Assembly: GCF_024362695.1 (NCBI RefSeq)
Contig: NC_065406.1
Location: forward strand, 16,120,001 to 16,184,000
Reading direction: 5' to 3'
DNA length: 64,000 nucleotides
DNA from: Pectinophora gossypiella
Taxonomy: Eukaryota > Arthropoda > Insecta > Lepidoptera > Gelechiidae
Each line of letters begins with the position of its first letter. The first letter of the stretch is position 1. The position numbers were made by a program, and so were the translations under genes. Shown in pieces: positions 51,612 through 61,885 of this stretch. Under the pieces are notes generated by a model, which saw only the letters and a list, made by a program, of their open reading frames with translations, was not told the DNA's origin and ran no database searches.

Positions 51612-52123
51612 TATTTTCAATTATTTGTTAGTTAATGAATACGAATAAATAAAAAAAAGACACATATTATAAAATTTGTATACATAAACGTTATTGAAAA
51701 TTTGAATAGCGCGCCCGTAAAGTTAGTAATGATAATTCCATAATTTCAATTACTAACAATTTAATTTTGTTAATTTGACCTACACAACAGGGGATAAAAG
51801 GATTCGAAGAAGAAGAGATTTTTCTATATTTTCAACCATTATCTTAAAAAAGCTAGGCAAAAATTTCCCCAAACAAAATACAGCTCTATCACTAATTAGC
51901 GCAAATTGCAAAAGATAAAATTTGTACACGAAATGAATAGCAAAATCCAGCACAAATTGGGTTTACAATATCCAATTGGGGCAAATACACAGAAACGTTG
52001 GATAGTACCGCAGATTAATCTCCGACTAAGCACTAGTCGGTGGTAATCAGATAAGGTGTCAGGCTGATAGGGATGGGAAGTGCACTAATGTGGTTTTATT
52101 TTATCGATATCGTTTCTATAAAA
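51612..52123 (+). other. No recognised content
   Basis: AT-rich. No gene or family assigned. Confidence 0.3.
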
Positions 52124-52260
52124 GCCGTGGTAGCCCAGTTGGTAGAACACTTGCCTCTCACTTTGAGGTCGCAGGTTCGAAACCAGCACAGGCCTAAACC
52201 AATGATTGTCGAATTTGTTTTCGAATTCATGTTTAGGTCATAAATGATTATCGCGTGCTC
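52124..52260 (+). mobile_element. SINE-D head and part of body
   Basis: GCCGTGGTAGCCCAGTTGG, TTTGAGGTCGCAGGTTCGAA and ATTCATGTTTAGGTCATAAA. The A- and B-boxes are well preserved. The body ends abruptly. Confidence 0.7.
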
Positions 52261-52849
52261 AGGAAGGAAAATATTATTAGAAAACCCACCATACATAACA
52301 TGTTGAGGTCTCTTAAGACAAATTGACATACTAACGACTATCTTCTTCTTTTAAGACGATTCTAGAGACACCTAAATTCTGATAGGTGGTTTGTAAGCAT
52401 ACACACATATAACCTTCCCTTTTGCTTTACGGAAGTCGGGTAAAAATAACATATTCTCGACACTCCAATATTGCAGAATGTTGACACACTTGCGCAACTC
52501 TAAAAATGTTACCAAGTTTCTTTACGACAAAACTCCTAGAGTAGCGCACAGCTTTTTAAAATAAATTTTCCAACTCAAACACTTAGCTAAACAAGACTTT
52601 TGGACTTTCGTGCCAATAAGGCAATGTGCCAACTTGAGATTTTTCAAAGGTCCACCTTTTCTTACTGAATAAATAACATGACCCGTTCTTTACCTCCATA
52701 TCCTGAATGAAACTCGACTTGACAAGCGCTGAAACGTTCCACGTTGATAGTTCCATTTTAAATTCTGTTTATCTGCGTAGAGGGTCGTTCTCTTGATGGA
52801 CAGAAATGAAAAGACTAACATAAAGTCGAAAGATGCCATTAACGGACAA

Positions 52850-53060
52850 CCTAGGCGTCAGCGGGCATTTCATGCTTACGAGTATGTTGTGAATATACCA
52901 CCAATCTGTACTAAAGGTATCGCCTCTTCCTTTTTAATGCGAATAGCGAAGGATCAGAACTGCCTGTCGTCTTTTGTTTTTCCAACTCGTTATTATCTGG
53001 GAGTCTTTAAGGCTAGATTGAATAAGCATTTGCAAGGTAATCGTGATCCGTAAAGCACAT
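52850..53060 (+). pseudogene. LINE ORF2 C-terminal fragment (Jockey/CR1-like)
   Basis: The frame contains SFLMRIAKDQNCLSSFVFPT and RYYLGVFKARLNKHLQGNRD. The usual motif is a tryptophan-rich LPSSVFP...YNL..FK.R.N..L near the protein end. Several residues have decayed and the rest of the element is absent. Confidence 0.65.
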
Positions 53061-53528
53061 CGTCTTTTGGTGAGATTGTGGTCAAACGTGAGCTGTGAGT
53101 TGTGTCTCAAAGTCTCGGCCTCGTTCTCGGCGCAAAAAGTTGAATCTAATCTTTAAACTTAATGCTCCACCCATAGGTATGATGGGCAATGAGCTGATCA
53201 CCTATTGAATTATTGTCAAGTTCATAATTATTATGTTGATTTATCAGGTTGATGTAGTTTGTTATATGACAACAGCCAATTCTTGGCTGAATGTGCTGAG
53301 ACCGATGACAACACGGTAATACCTATCTTGTAACATGCAACATTCACGAATAAATATTTTTGTATTTGTATTTTGTATTGGTATACTTGTATATATCCCC
53401 ATCACGACTGTCCCCACTTGGAATCGACCGGATCGTGAGTCCAACGTTTAGCCACCACGGAAGCCGTTGAGTAAACTATCTTCTCTTTTATGGGTTGTGA
53501 CGTCGATAACCAACCTCTTTTCGGGGAT

Positions 53529-53674
53529 ACGGTTACGAGCATTAATATGTATACACTTTGGTACCATGTCACATTAACTTTTTTGACAAATTGAACTATA
53601 AGTCTCACTAAATGTCAAATATGTTAGTGCGACAGAGTCCTAAAGTGGGTACATTATATTGCTCATGACTGTAC
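53529..53674. mobile_element. MITE-B copy, inverted relative to 37469
   Basis: TTACGAGCATTAATATGTAT, CATGTCACATTAACTTTTTTG, ATAAGTCTCACTAAATGTCA and ATTGCTCATGACTGTAC. Confidence 0.75.
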
Positions 53675-53895
53675 ATGATGTTTGGTAACATTAGGACATT
53701 ACCACACCTCGGACACTTCACACAAACAACCACGTATTACACAGACACTACATATTGACATTATCAACACGTGCAACTGTGTGTGTAACGTCTGAGGGCT
53801 GCCAATTACAATACGTAATTTAACCGCCATTACTTATATTTTATTTATTTATTTATTTATTTTTTCTCTTATTTTATTTACTTTTTTGCGCGCTA

Positions 53896-54058
53896 CACTG
53901 CAGCTGTACAAGTGTACTATATCCTCTGCCGAAGGTTGTCTGGAAGAGATCGCTCTTAGCGATAAGGCCGCCTTTGCCCACCTTAGAATAAGTTTATCCT
54001 GTAAATGTTTTGTGAATTTGTGTGCAATAAAGTGTTTTTATTATTATTATTACTTACT
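53896..54058 (+). mobile_element. LINE 3' end (CR1-like)
   Basis: GAAGGTTGTCTGGAAGAGAT, CGCTCTTAGCGATAAGGCCG, TGTGCAATAAAGTG and an ATTATTATTATT tail. Same family as 32290. Confidence 0.65.
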
Positions 54059-54118
54059 TAGCTCACACACTCAACTGGTGAGAAGCGGAGAGTTCTGTAC
54101 GTAGTTTTATTCCGAGGC

Positions 54119-54425
54119 CATCTTCTTCTTTCGTGTGGATTGTGAGGTGGATTACCAATCCTATCAACCTTGGTGTCAGGGTTACTGTTTTGCCCCCACA
54201 GGCCCCTGACGGTTAGTACTCACTTCGGTAAATAATAGCCGGGACCACTGCTTAACGCGCCCTGCAAAGCACGGATCATCTTACTTTCGGACAATCAGGT
54301 GATCAGCCAGCAATGTTCTAACCAACCTGGGGATCACGAAGTCATTTTTGTGATATGTCTCCACCGGGATTCGAACCCGAGACCTTCGAATCGTGAGTCT
54401 TAATACTCAACTGGACCACAGAGAC
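54119..54425 (-). mobile_element. SINE-B, full length
   Basis: On the minus strand the tRNA-like head has A-box TGGTCCAGTTG and B-box GGGTTCGAATCCCGG (54425-54357). The body has CGTGCTTTGCAGGGCGCGTT and the end is CCACACGAAAGAAGAAG. It gives the reference for the SINE-B fragments elsewhere in the window. Confidence 0.75.
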
Positions 54426-54969
54426 TGTTATCGTTCAGTAAATAACTGATAGTGTACTTCCAACTTGTTAGCTGAACAACGCTTATTACGAGGAAAATAC
54501 GTCGCGTCATGGCAACCAGTATAACTTGGTGCATCCACGTCTTGTTAGAAACGTGTAGCGGGGTAGGTAACACACGAGTAACAGCTTGCTTTGTTGCTGG
54601 GTGGATTTTGTATAACTGTATTTGTTACCCGCCTGCGGAGAAGCAAAAAGGAGGTTTATTAGTTTGACCGCTATGTATGTATGTGTGTATGCACGTTTGT
54701 TCCAACCTAACTTCTACACTACCTGTCAAAATTCAACAAATGTGGTGTCACTAAAAGCGTATTGATTGTATGGTGGTTATAGGCTATGTGACGTCACTCT
54801 AAATTCAATGTGGCGCCCTCTAGAGGACTTAAACTGCATGATATTGTGTCGGGTATCAAATAAAAGGACTTAATTTGCACATTTCAAATATGTACATATT
54901 ACTCAGTTCTACTTGCGGGTTTCTGTGAATTTACTCGATAATTACGTTGAATTGATGGCATAACTGCTC
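54426..54969 (+). other. Mostly unrecognised
   Basis: The sequence ATTTGTTACCCGCCTGCGGAG...GGTTTATTAGTTTGACCGCTATG looks like a common lepidopteran repeat, but I cannot name it. No gene. Confidence 0.3.
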
Positions 54970-55163
54970 TAACATGTTCCGACACTTTACACACTGAAAC
55001 TACACATTGATATTGTACACGCGCATCTGTGTGTGTGTGACGTCTGACGCCTAAAGTAAGACTAAAGTAAGCCCGACGGGGGTGAGGTAAACCTAGGTCA
55101 GCCGCTGGTGGGGACGGGAGAGTTGCCGTTCTATACGAAGTATTATTCCTTATTCCATGCTAT
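54970..55163 (+). repeat. Dispersed repeat shared with 16447-16665
   Basis: GTACACGCGCATCTGTGTGTG, ACGTCTGACGC, GGGGGTGAGGTAAACC and GGGAGAGTTGCCGTTCTATACG. Confidence 0.65.
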
Positions 55164-56070
55164 TATGCTGACGGCTAGCAACACACACTACAGTACATTA
55201 CCAGCCCCACTTGTAGGCGAGGGCGTAATGGAGTCCAGTGCATAACGACAAATTGTCACGCCTTTCTTATGACTTTTTTCAATACATTGGCGAGGAAAAA
55301 AAACAATATAAAACACAACTGTAAATATTTGTATTTATTTAAAAAAGATACAATGGCGGGCGAATTAATTTTTCAATTATCTTTGGTTGAATTAGCAGTA
55401 CGCGCGCAAATAGAAACAGAAGAAATGGCGTCGAGCGCAGCGCAAAGCAGCCAATTAATAATAATATACGAAACTGAATACGATAAATTATTGTATTATT
55501 ATATTTATAAATTAATGACAAATTCTTAATAGAAATAAATTTCATGAAAAGAAATACTTATTTAATTTATTTATTTTTATTATAAGTAATTTATAACTAA
55601 AGTGCCGTAGAGAATTTTTGTTTTTCTTTTTGTTAAAGCGGCCATTATAGAGCGCCGCTAGGTCTAAGTCCGTTTAAAAACTGTTACTTTGCACGACTCG
55701 AGCATGTTACTTTACAAGTACTTGTACTCGTATCTCACAAGGAGTGGAAGCAAATTATAATAAAGTCTGAAATTTTCCACTTAATTTTCTAGAAAATTAA
55801 GCGTCTAGACGCTCAACTTATATTACCTATTCCGGGGTACCAAACGAGTTTTCAATTTTACCAAGTTTATAAACTGAATTTATGCCATATAATAAAGAAT
55901 TATCTATCGTTTAGTGTAATTATCAATTGTATGTAAATACTAAATTACGTCGCATGCCGCGGCCAGGAGTACAGGCCTAGTGACCTGTAACACAAGCTTA
56001 CAAATACAAAAATTCTTTCTTCATCATCTCCCTAGCTTTATCCCGTTTTTTACAGAAACGACTGCCTGAC
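55164..56070 (+). other. Unassigned, contains an 86-codon frame
   Basis: The frame 55269-55529 includes MAGELIFQLSLVELAVRAQI, a helical stretch faintly like the N-terminus of some transposases. This is too weak to call. The rest has nothing I can name. Confidence 0.2.
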
Positions 56071-56338
56071 TTTTTTTTGTCGTCGTAGGTTTGCCGCAGA
56101 TGTCATTAACTACTGAGGGTACCTGAGGGTACCCAGTTGGGCTCGAACCTCGGCTCAGGGCGTCGTCGGAGAGGAAAAATATTTGAAATAATTAATCGAC
56201 ACTAGCGGGTCGATAGCGATAAGCGCTAATTGAGGAAAGTCGTCGACCACGCCGACGGGGTCGGTATCGGGGTCCTGAAGTGTTTGGTGTCGCGAGCTGA
56301 TTGGCTGCCTCTATGGCTAGAGTAATCGGGTCGTCGGT
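56071..56338 (-). mobile_element. SINE-A, long form
   Basis: It starts with a T-run and GTAGGTTTGCCGCAGATG, skips part of the 3' region, and runs to CTGATTGGCTGCCTCTATGG then CTAGAGTAATCGGGTCG. Its 5' extension matches 48938. An internal deletion removes the segment near CCGGACAAATGGGG. Confidence 0.75.
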
Positions 56339-56344
56339 ATTCTG

Positions 56345-56420
56345 CCTGTCTGACCTTCCAATCCGTGAAAGGAAAACCAGACCAATACAAGTTAGGTCAC
56401 ATACCTCCTAAAAAGCATTT
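56345..56420 (-). mobile_element. SINE-D body fragment
   Basis: CTGCCTGTCTGACCTTCCAAT and AAGTTAGGTCACATACCTCC, antisense to 23915-23990. Confidence 0.6.
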
Positions 56421-56684
56421 GGCTGAAGTTACTATTGCTGAAGAATAAAGAATAGTAGAAACCCAACGCTCAGGCACTGGACCACTTAGGCTACATGCCA
56501 GTAGCATAACTGCAGACATTCACTCCTTGCTTCCATAAAATTAATAATGAGGCTTAATTTTAATGATCGCTAGCGGCAACTAATTAAAGATAAGACGTGC
56601 TCCCGGAGTGATTAATATACCTTTATTAATCTCATCTGCATAATAAATCATTAAATAAGGCATGATATAAGAAGACCAGCGAGC

Positions 56685-56813
56685 TTAGCACCGTAAGCGC
56701 GTGACTCTTTCTCGCGTCGACACACGTCACCCGTCACTCTCTCACAGTACTGCACAGAAAGAGACAGATGATCTCTGTCGTGGCGAGATAGAGTCACGTG
56801 CTTACGGTGCTAA
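56685..56813. mobile_element. Small foldback element
   Basis: Arms 56685-56715 (TTAGCACCGTAAGCGCGTGA...) and 56783-56813 pair with two mismatches over 31 bp. The middle is CA-, GA- and TC-rich. It is probably a MITE. No coding capacity. Confidence 0.65.
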
Positions 56814-57059
56814 TCCCGCTGGTGTGCTTTAAACTGACAGCTAACATTTCAAGGTTAGCCCAGCTGTCATCCCACACTGCATTGCCATGTCGTAAAAATA
56901 AATTACCCACAACCAATATTTAATATTTACTTTGCATGGAAATTTTGAACTTTTAGTAAAATATTTACTTACAGTTTTAATGATTGTTATTACGTGACAA
57001 GTAATAGTAATTAAAAACATATTATGTCAGTGATTCACTTCATTACCAATAATAAAATT

Positions 57060-57180
57060 AACGTGTTGGAAATTTAATTTATTTATTTATTATGGACAAC
57101 TTACAAGCTACACTCTGCACATGCAAAGTTACAGACAATAAAAAAAAGATTAATAATAATAATAATAATAATCATTTATT
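57060..57180 (-). mobile_element. LINE 3' end, antisense, with AAT microsatellite
   Basis: TTTATTTATTTATTATGGAC starts the block and AATAATAATAATAATAAT ends it. It looks like the reverse of a LINE tail. Confidence 0.4.
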
Positions 57181-57421
57181 TTCAGATCCATAATGAATTA
57201 AGAGCTAGCTCAATTACAAGTAGTCACAGCATGCATAATCAAGTGAACAAGAAAAACAAGATATAAACTATATTAAAAAATAAAAATAGAAATAATTTAA
57301 CAAAAAGCAGCCAGTGCAATGGTATCTTTGTCGTCATCAAAGAGCTAGAAATTATGGCTTGTCATAGGATGGAGCTTATCTGGTTTTCTTATACCATGAA
57401 ATAAGGTATATAATAGAGTAG

Positions 57422-57560
57422 GTACGCCAAACGCGTGGCTAACACCTTTAGTGTCACGGGTTTGAATCCGAACAGTTTTAAACTATTGATATCGATTTTA
57501 CAAGTGTAAATTCATGACTGAATCATAGATGATTGATATCACGTGGTTTTCAGAATTTGT
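57422..57560 (+). mobile_element. SINE-D copy, decayed
   Basis: CCAAACGCGTGGCTAACACC, GTCACGGGTTTGAATCCG and ATGACTGAATCATAGATGATT. Confidence 0.55.
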
Positions 57561-57644
57561 GCGAAGTTAATGGCAATGGGCTCTCAATTACATGGGACTT
57601 AAAGCTGGCGAGAAGTAACTTTATATAGGTACTAAATACCTCTG

Positions 57645-57690
57645 CCTACCCCTTCGGAAATACGGGCGTGATGCTTTGTTTGTTACGTAA
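57645..57690 (+). repeat. RTE-type tail, decayed
   Basis: CCTCTGCCTACCCCTTCGGA then ATACGGGCGTGATGCTTTG. Confidence 0.5.
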
Positions 57691-57926
57691 CTTTCTAACA
57701 ATCTGAGACAGAAAATAATGAAACACAGCGTTTCAAATCTATAATTCTTCCTGTTTCGTTATTCGCGTTAATTAATTTCAATTACGTGCCGCGCTGTTAA
57801 TGAAAACTTGGGGGTTCGTACGCAATGGAATTCTCTATAAACAATGAGCAGGGGAAATAAATAGGACCTTTGTTTAGGACCCCGTAGTTCGGTGGCTTTT
57901 GTAGATTGATACACCATACACATGGA

Positions 57927-58222
57927 GGAGCTCGGTGGCGTAGCGGTAAACGCGCTCGGTCTGCGGTTGTTGAAGTTAAGCAACTTTCGCAAAACCCGGT
58001 CATAGGATGGGTGACCACAAAAAAATAAGTTTTCATCTCGAGCTCCTCCGTGCTTCTGAAGGCACGTTAAGCCGTTGGTCCCGGCTGCATTAGCAGTCGT
58101 TAATAACCACCAATCCGCACTAGGCCCGCGTGGTGGTTTAAGGCCCGATCTCCCTATCCATCCATAGGGAACGCCCGTGCCCCAGCAGTGGGGACGTTAA
58201 TGGGCTGATGATGATGATGATG
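57927..58222 (+). mobile_element. SINE-E, composite tRNA / 5S rRNA head
   Basis: The head has an A-box TGGCGTAGCGG. Then comes GAAGTTAAGCAAC (57972-57984) and GGTCATAGGATGGGTGACC (57998-58016), which match the internal promoter of animal 5S rRNA with the same spacing of 36 bases from TTAAGCA to GATGGG. The body has CTTCTGAAGGCACGTTAAGC. The end is GTGCCCCAGCAGTGGGGACG and GCTGATGATGATGATGATG, the same tail as SINE-C and the LINE at 23572. Confidence 0.75.
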
Positions 58223-58316
58223 CCACATGCCCCAATGCTTATCACTATGCCCCAAGAATAGTCTCTGTGTGACCGAATCCTGCTGGGGACATATTACTAA
58301 AATCACTTTGTGATCC

Positions 58317-58648
58317 TTTGTTTGATTAGAAGGTTGCAGGCTGATCATCCGATTAAAAAGAACACGTTTCAATGTGGTACCTACCGCCTTTTGATGCTAA
58401 TAATAATAATAATATTTTTTTATTTATTAAAGACAATACAGATCCATTTATTTGTTAGTACAATTCACTTAACTTATGTTAGTACCTTATAGCTAGAGGG
58501 GATTTGACACGCTTTATGAGGTCCAATATCAGAGGGCTGTCACACCTATTAGCAATAAAAAAAAGCAAAAAAAAAGGCAGTAGGTACCACATCAAAACGT
58601 ATTCTTCTTAATCGGGCGATCAGCCTGCAACCTTCTAATCAAACAAAG
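58317..58648. repeat. Inverted repeat with LINE-tail-like centre
   Basis: 58317-58392 (TTTGTTTGATTAGAAGGTTG...) pairs with 58572-58648 at most positions. The 180 bp between include TAATAATAATAATA and TTTATTTATTAAAGACAATAC, like an antisense LINE end. Confidence 0.65.
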
Positions 58649-59049
58649 CGCAACGCGTATTACATTCTATCTTATACCATTAGTCTTATAAAACGTTCCT
58701 CTTTCAGTCTTCTTAGCTCCACGACAAATATCTACTTGTTAATTCTTTTAAATTGTTGAATTAATGAGTGTAGAGGAAGGAAAGACGGAGGAATTTTTCC
58801 TGAGCAAAGAAAAATTGTTTTATTAGGGTGAAATGTGAAGAAAAACTGTATAATTTCTTTCAACATTGCATTTTTGTTTAACAGCAATTCGTGAAGACAA
58901 ACTCATTAATATTACATATTATAGTAGACAGGATGTAGTAGTAACATTATAGTGGCATACTAAATAAACTGTAACCTGGAACCTGAGAGAGGGCAGCAGT
59001 AACTGTCAGTACTATTCAGAAGCGGAGGACAGAAGTCCTAGTACGGCAT
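58649..59049 (+). other. No recognised content
   Basis: AT-rich, with no gene or family assigned. Confidence 0.3.
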
Positions 59050-59208
59050 TAAAATAGACTATTCTGGGCGCCATCCCACTCGCGTCAGACAGAGTACTGC
59101 GGGGCGGAAAGCAAGAGGGAACCAACTGCCCGATTTGTCCCTAAAAAGTAGCATGGACAATGCTACACCGACAAGAGCGTGGCTCTTAAATTAGTGATGA
59201 TGATGACT
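59050..59208 (+). mobile_element. SINE-F
   Basis: GGCGCCATCCCACTCGCGTC, GGCGGAAAGCAAGAGGGAAC, CTAAAAAGTAGCATGGACAA and the tail ACACCGACAAGAGCGTGGCT, CTTAAATT, GATGATGATGA. The tail is the same as the end of the RTE-like LINE at 40614-40660. Confidence 0.7.
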
Positions 59209-59274
59209 AAAAAAACTAATTGTTGGACTCATTACCTACATATCGCTATCCCGTTTTCACTAGGTTCGCTTACC

Positions 59275-59395
59275 TAACCTAAAGATTTGACAGGTCCGGT
59301 TTGTTACAGAAGCGCCTGCCTGTCTGACCTTCCAACCCACGAAAGGACCAACCTAATACACGTTAGGTTACATACCTCCGAATGTGGGTTTCCTT
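59275..59395 (-). mobile_element. SINE-D body fragment
   Basis: TAACCTAAAGATTTGACAGG, CGCCTGCCTGTCTGACCTTCC and CACGTTAGGTTACATACCTCC. Confidence 0.65.
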
Positions 59396-60610
59396 TAATA
59401 TATAATTATGTTGATTTATTTAACAGAACGATTAGTTCAGTATAATTATTGCTAATATTTCAATAAGATAACATTTCACAATCGTCTCAATGCGCGGTAA
59501 GTATTAGATCTGTCAAAGTACGTAAGCTAGTGTTGTGACGTTTATGAGCATAGTGATGTATCAGTTGATATTAGATCGATCGATTATTTTCCAGCTAGCC
59601 TTACTTTTAGGTTATAACATAAAGTGAACAATAATACTACCTATAAAGACACTCTTCGCCCCGCGCCAATACAAGTGTGTAGCGAGCTCCCCCCCTCGAC
59701 GGGGACCCCTTTAGTTCAAGCCATTAAGAAGTAAGGCACGTGCAGACTTCCTGTCTCCCTCACACGCACGGTATTTTTGTATGGACTGTCCGGGTTGTGC
59801 GTATAACTTGATTATTCTATCTGCTATGATGAAGTCATTAAACCAATGAACCAGAAGGATTTCCTGACTTATTATGACCAATAACAATATACCTACTAGC
59901 TTTCTCCCTTCCGAAAACAACCTTGACTCGCAAGTAACCTTACAGTATTGAGCTACTGACTAGCGTTGTTGGGGTTCTGTAGGCAAAATGTGAAGGAATT
60001 GAAAACAATGAGGGTCGTACCAATAACGACGAAACAGGGACGTAATCAGTGTTGCCCTCTGGGTAAATTTTCACTGAACCCTGGCCTTTTTTGGTGAACT
60101 GCGGCACCCATATACCTTTATGTTTTCCAACTAAATATTAATGTTATGTGTGCATATTTTAATGTTGTTAATGTATATGTGTGTCGTAGATTTTACCTAA
60201 ATAAACTTTTTATTATTATTTTTTTTTACCAGGCTCCTAATGTGTAGATGACGCTTACTCTTCTTATTTTATGAACGAAATACATATTATTATGCGTCTT
60301 TTATCTTTGTTTTTGGGTATATATGATGAATGATGACCTTTGTTATTACACCCAGGCACAACACATCTTCCAACCATTATTATTCTGATCAAAATAAAGA
60401 GAAGCATTGTAGATTGCAACATAATTCTATACGATATATTATCCAGATATCAAGCAACAATTATTTTTATATGAGTAATGTCTGTGCCATTTAATTATTT
60501 TATGAATTATGTACCCGAGCAATGAGAAAATAGGTAATTATCACGTCTGTACAACGCCATCTTCATTTTTTTGGGGGAACGTACCGTGAAAAGCCTTTTA
60601 TTGCTATATT
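59396..60610 (+). other. Mostly unrecognised
   Basis: The stretch 60120-60230 (ATGTGTGTCGTAGATTTTACC, AATAAACTTTTTATTATT) looks like a retroposon 3' end. Nothing else assigned. Confidence 0.3.
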
Positions 60611-60639
60611 ACATTAACCCATTTGTTGTTGGTCCCGGT

Positions 60640-60780
60640 CACTATTTACTGATGTAAGTAAGTAGTCGTTACGTGAGCCATGTCAGGGGCCTTTGGCGGC
60701 TCAATAGTAACCCTGACACCAGGGTTGATGAGGTTGGTACTTCACCTCACAATCACAACCCACACGATAGAAGCAGGTTA
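60640..60780 (+). mobile_element. SINE-B 3' part
   Basis: GGTCCCGGTCACTATTTACTG, GTGAGCCATGTCAGGGGCCT, ACACCAGGGTTGATGAGG and CAACCCACACGATAGAAG. Confidence 0.75.
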
Positions 60781-61469
60781 CATTAACTAACTCACATCCG
60801 CATTAAACGTACCTAGTTAGAAAAGCATACAGTTAAGTAGAAGTCTAAACAAATTATCGACATTGTCTGATATGAATTAGTAATTTGAATTTCAGTTATA
60901 AAGTCGAATTTTGGTTTAGATCCCGTACCGAGATTTGAACCCGTTACAATACGAAGTAAATCACGCATTTTCCAAACAGGACTTTCACAGATTGCGGGCT
61001 TTCACGGGTTTCAAAAAAACTAAGGAGCCCTTAATATATGTGTCCTTGATACACTTGGTATGTTTTTGTTATTCGCTTTACGACGTAATTTTATTGCGTC
61101 ATAACTTTGATACCGAAGGATACTCGTATATCCATCGTATCTCTAACTATGTGGTGCGGAATAGGTTATTCGGAATAGACCAACGCGATTATATTGGACG
61201 GTCTAGGTAAAAGAGATATAAAAAATGGATCCAGAATCCCATTGCATCCAATTGAATCCATAAACGTACCTATGGATATAGTCGCGAACGTCTTTCAGAT
61301 AATTGCCTTCGTATTGAGTAAAGGTCTTTATTGTCTCATCCTTACTTTTTTACCTGTACTTTTTTATTATTTTATTAAAAAAAAACATCGATATAATATC
61401 AATATTCAAACGAAAATAAGTAAATTATATGTAACCGACAGAGAGGTCTCCGAACGAACGAACGGAACG
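60781..61469 (+). other. No recognised gene
   Basis: A tRNA-like antisense scrap, GTACCGAGATTTGAACCCG, lies at 60926. A GAACGAACGAACG run precedes the SINE-C head. Confidence 0.3.
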
Positions 61470-61622
61470 GCCTCCGTGGTCCAGTAGTTGAGCGTTGTGC
61501 TCACGATCCGGAGGTCCCGGGTTCGAATCCCGATGGGGACAAATCACAAAAATCACTTCGTGATCCCTAGTTTGGTTAGGACATTACAGGCTGATCACCT
61601 GATTATCCGAAATTTCTTTTCG
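61470..61622 (+). mobile_element. SINE-C head, 3'-truncated
   Basis: GCCTCCGTGGTCCAGTAGTTG, GGTCCCGGGTTCGAATCCCG and CACTTCGTGATCCCTAGTTTG. It ends where the GC-rich block begins. Confidence 0.7.
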
Positions 61623-61641
61623 TACTTAGCGATTACGCTTT

Positions 61642-61885
61642 GACCAAGTCACGACGCCGGCCGCCGCAATTCCACGGCGTTCACGAAACGACTCCGCTCC
61701 GACGCTGAGTCGCGACGCTGAGTCGCGACGTTGCCGCAACTCCACCGCGTCCGCAGCACGACTCCGTCGCGACTCTACGCCGCGACGCCGACCGTAACGC
61801 CGCCGCAACTCCACCGTTCCCGCGTCTTGAGTCCACCGCGACACTGCGTCGCAACGCCACCGCGACTCTCGTGTAAGAGCGACAC
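61642..61885 (-). repeat. GC-rich degenerate repeat block
   Basis: Recurrent CGCGACGC, GCCGCAACTCCACCG and CGACTCCG motifs form 50-80 bp degenerate units. Composition is sharply unlike the AT-rich flanks. Arg/Ser-rich open frames here reflect the repeat. Confidence 0.7.
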
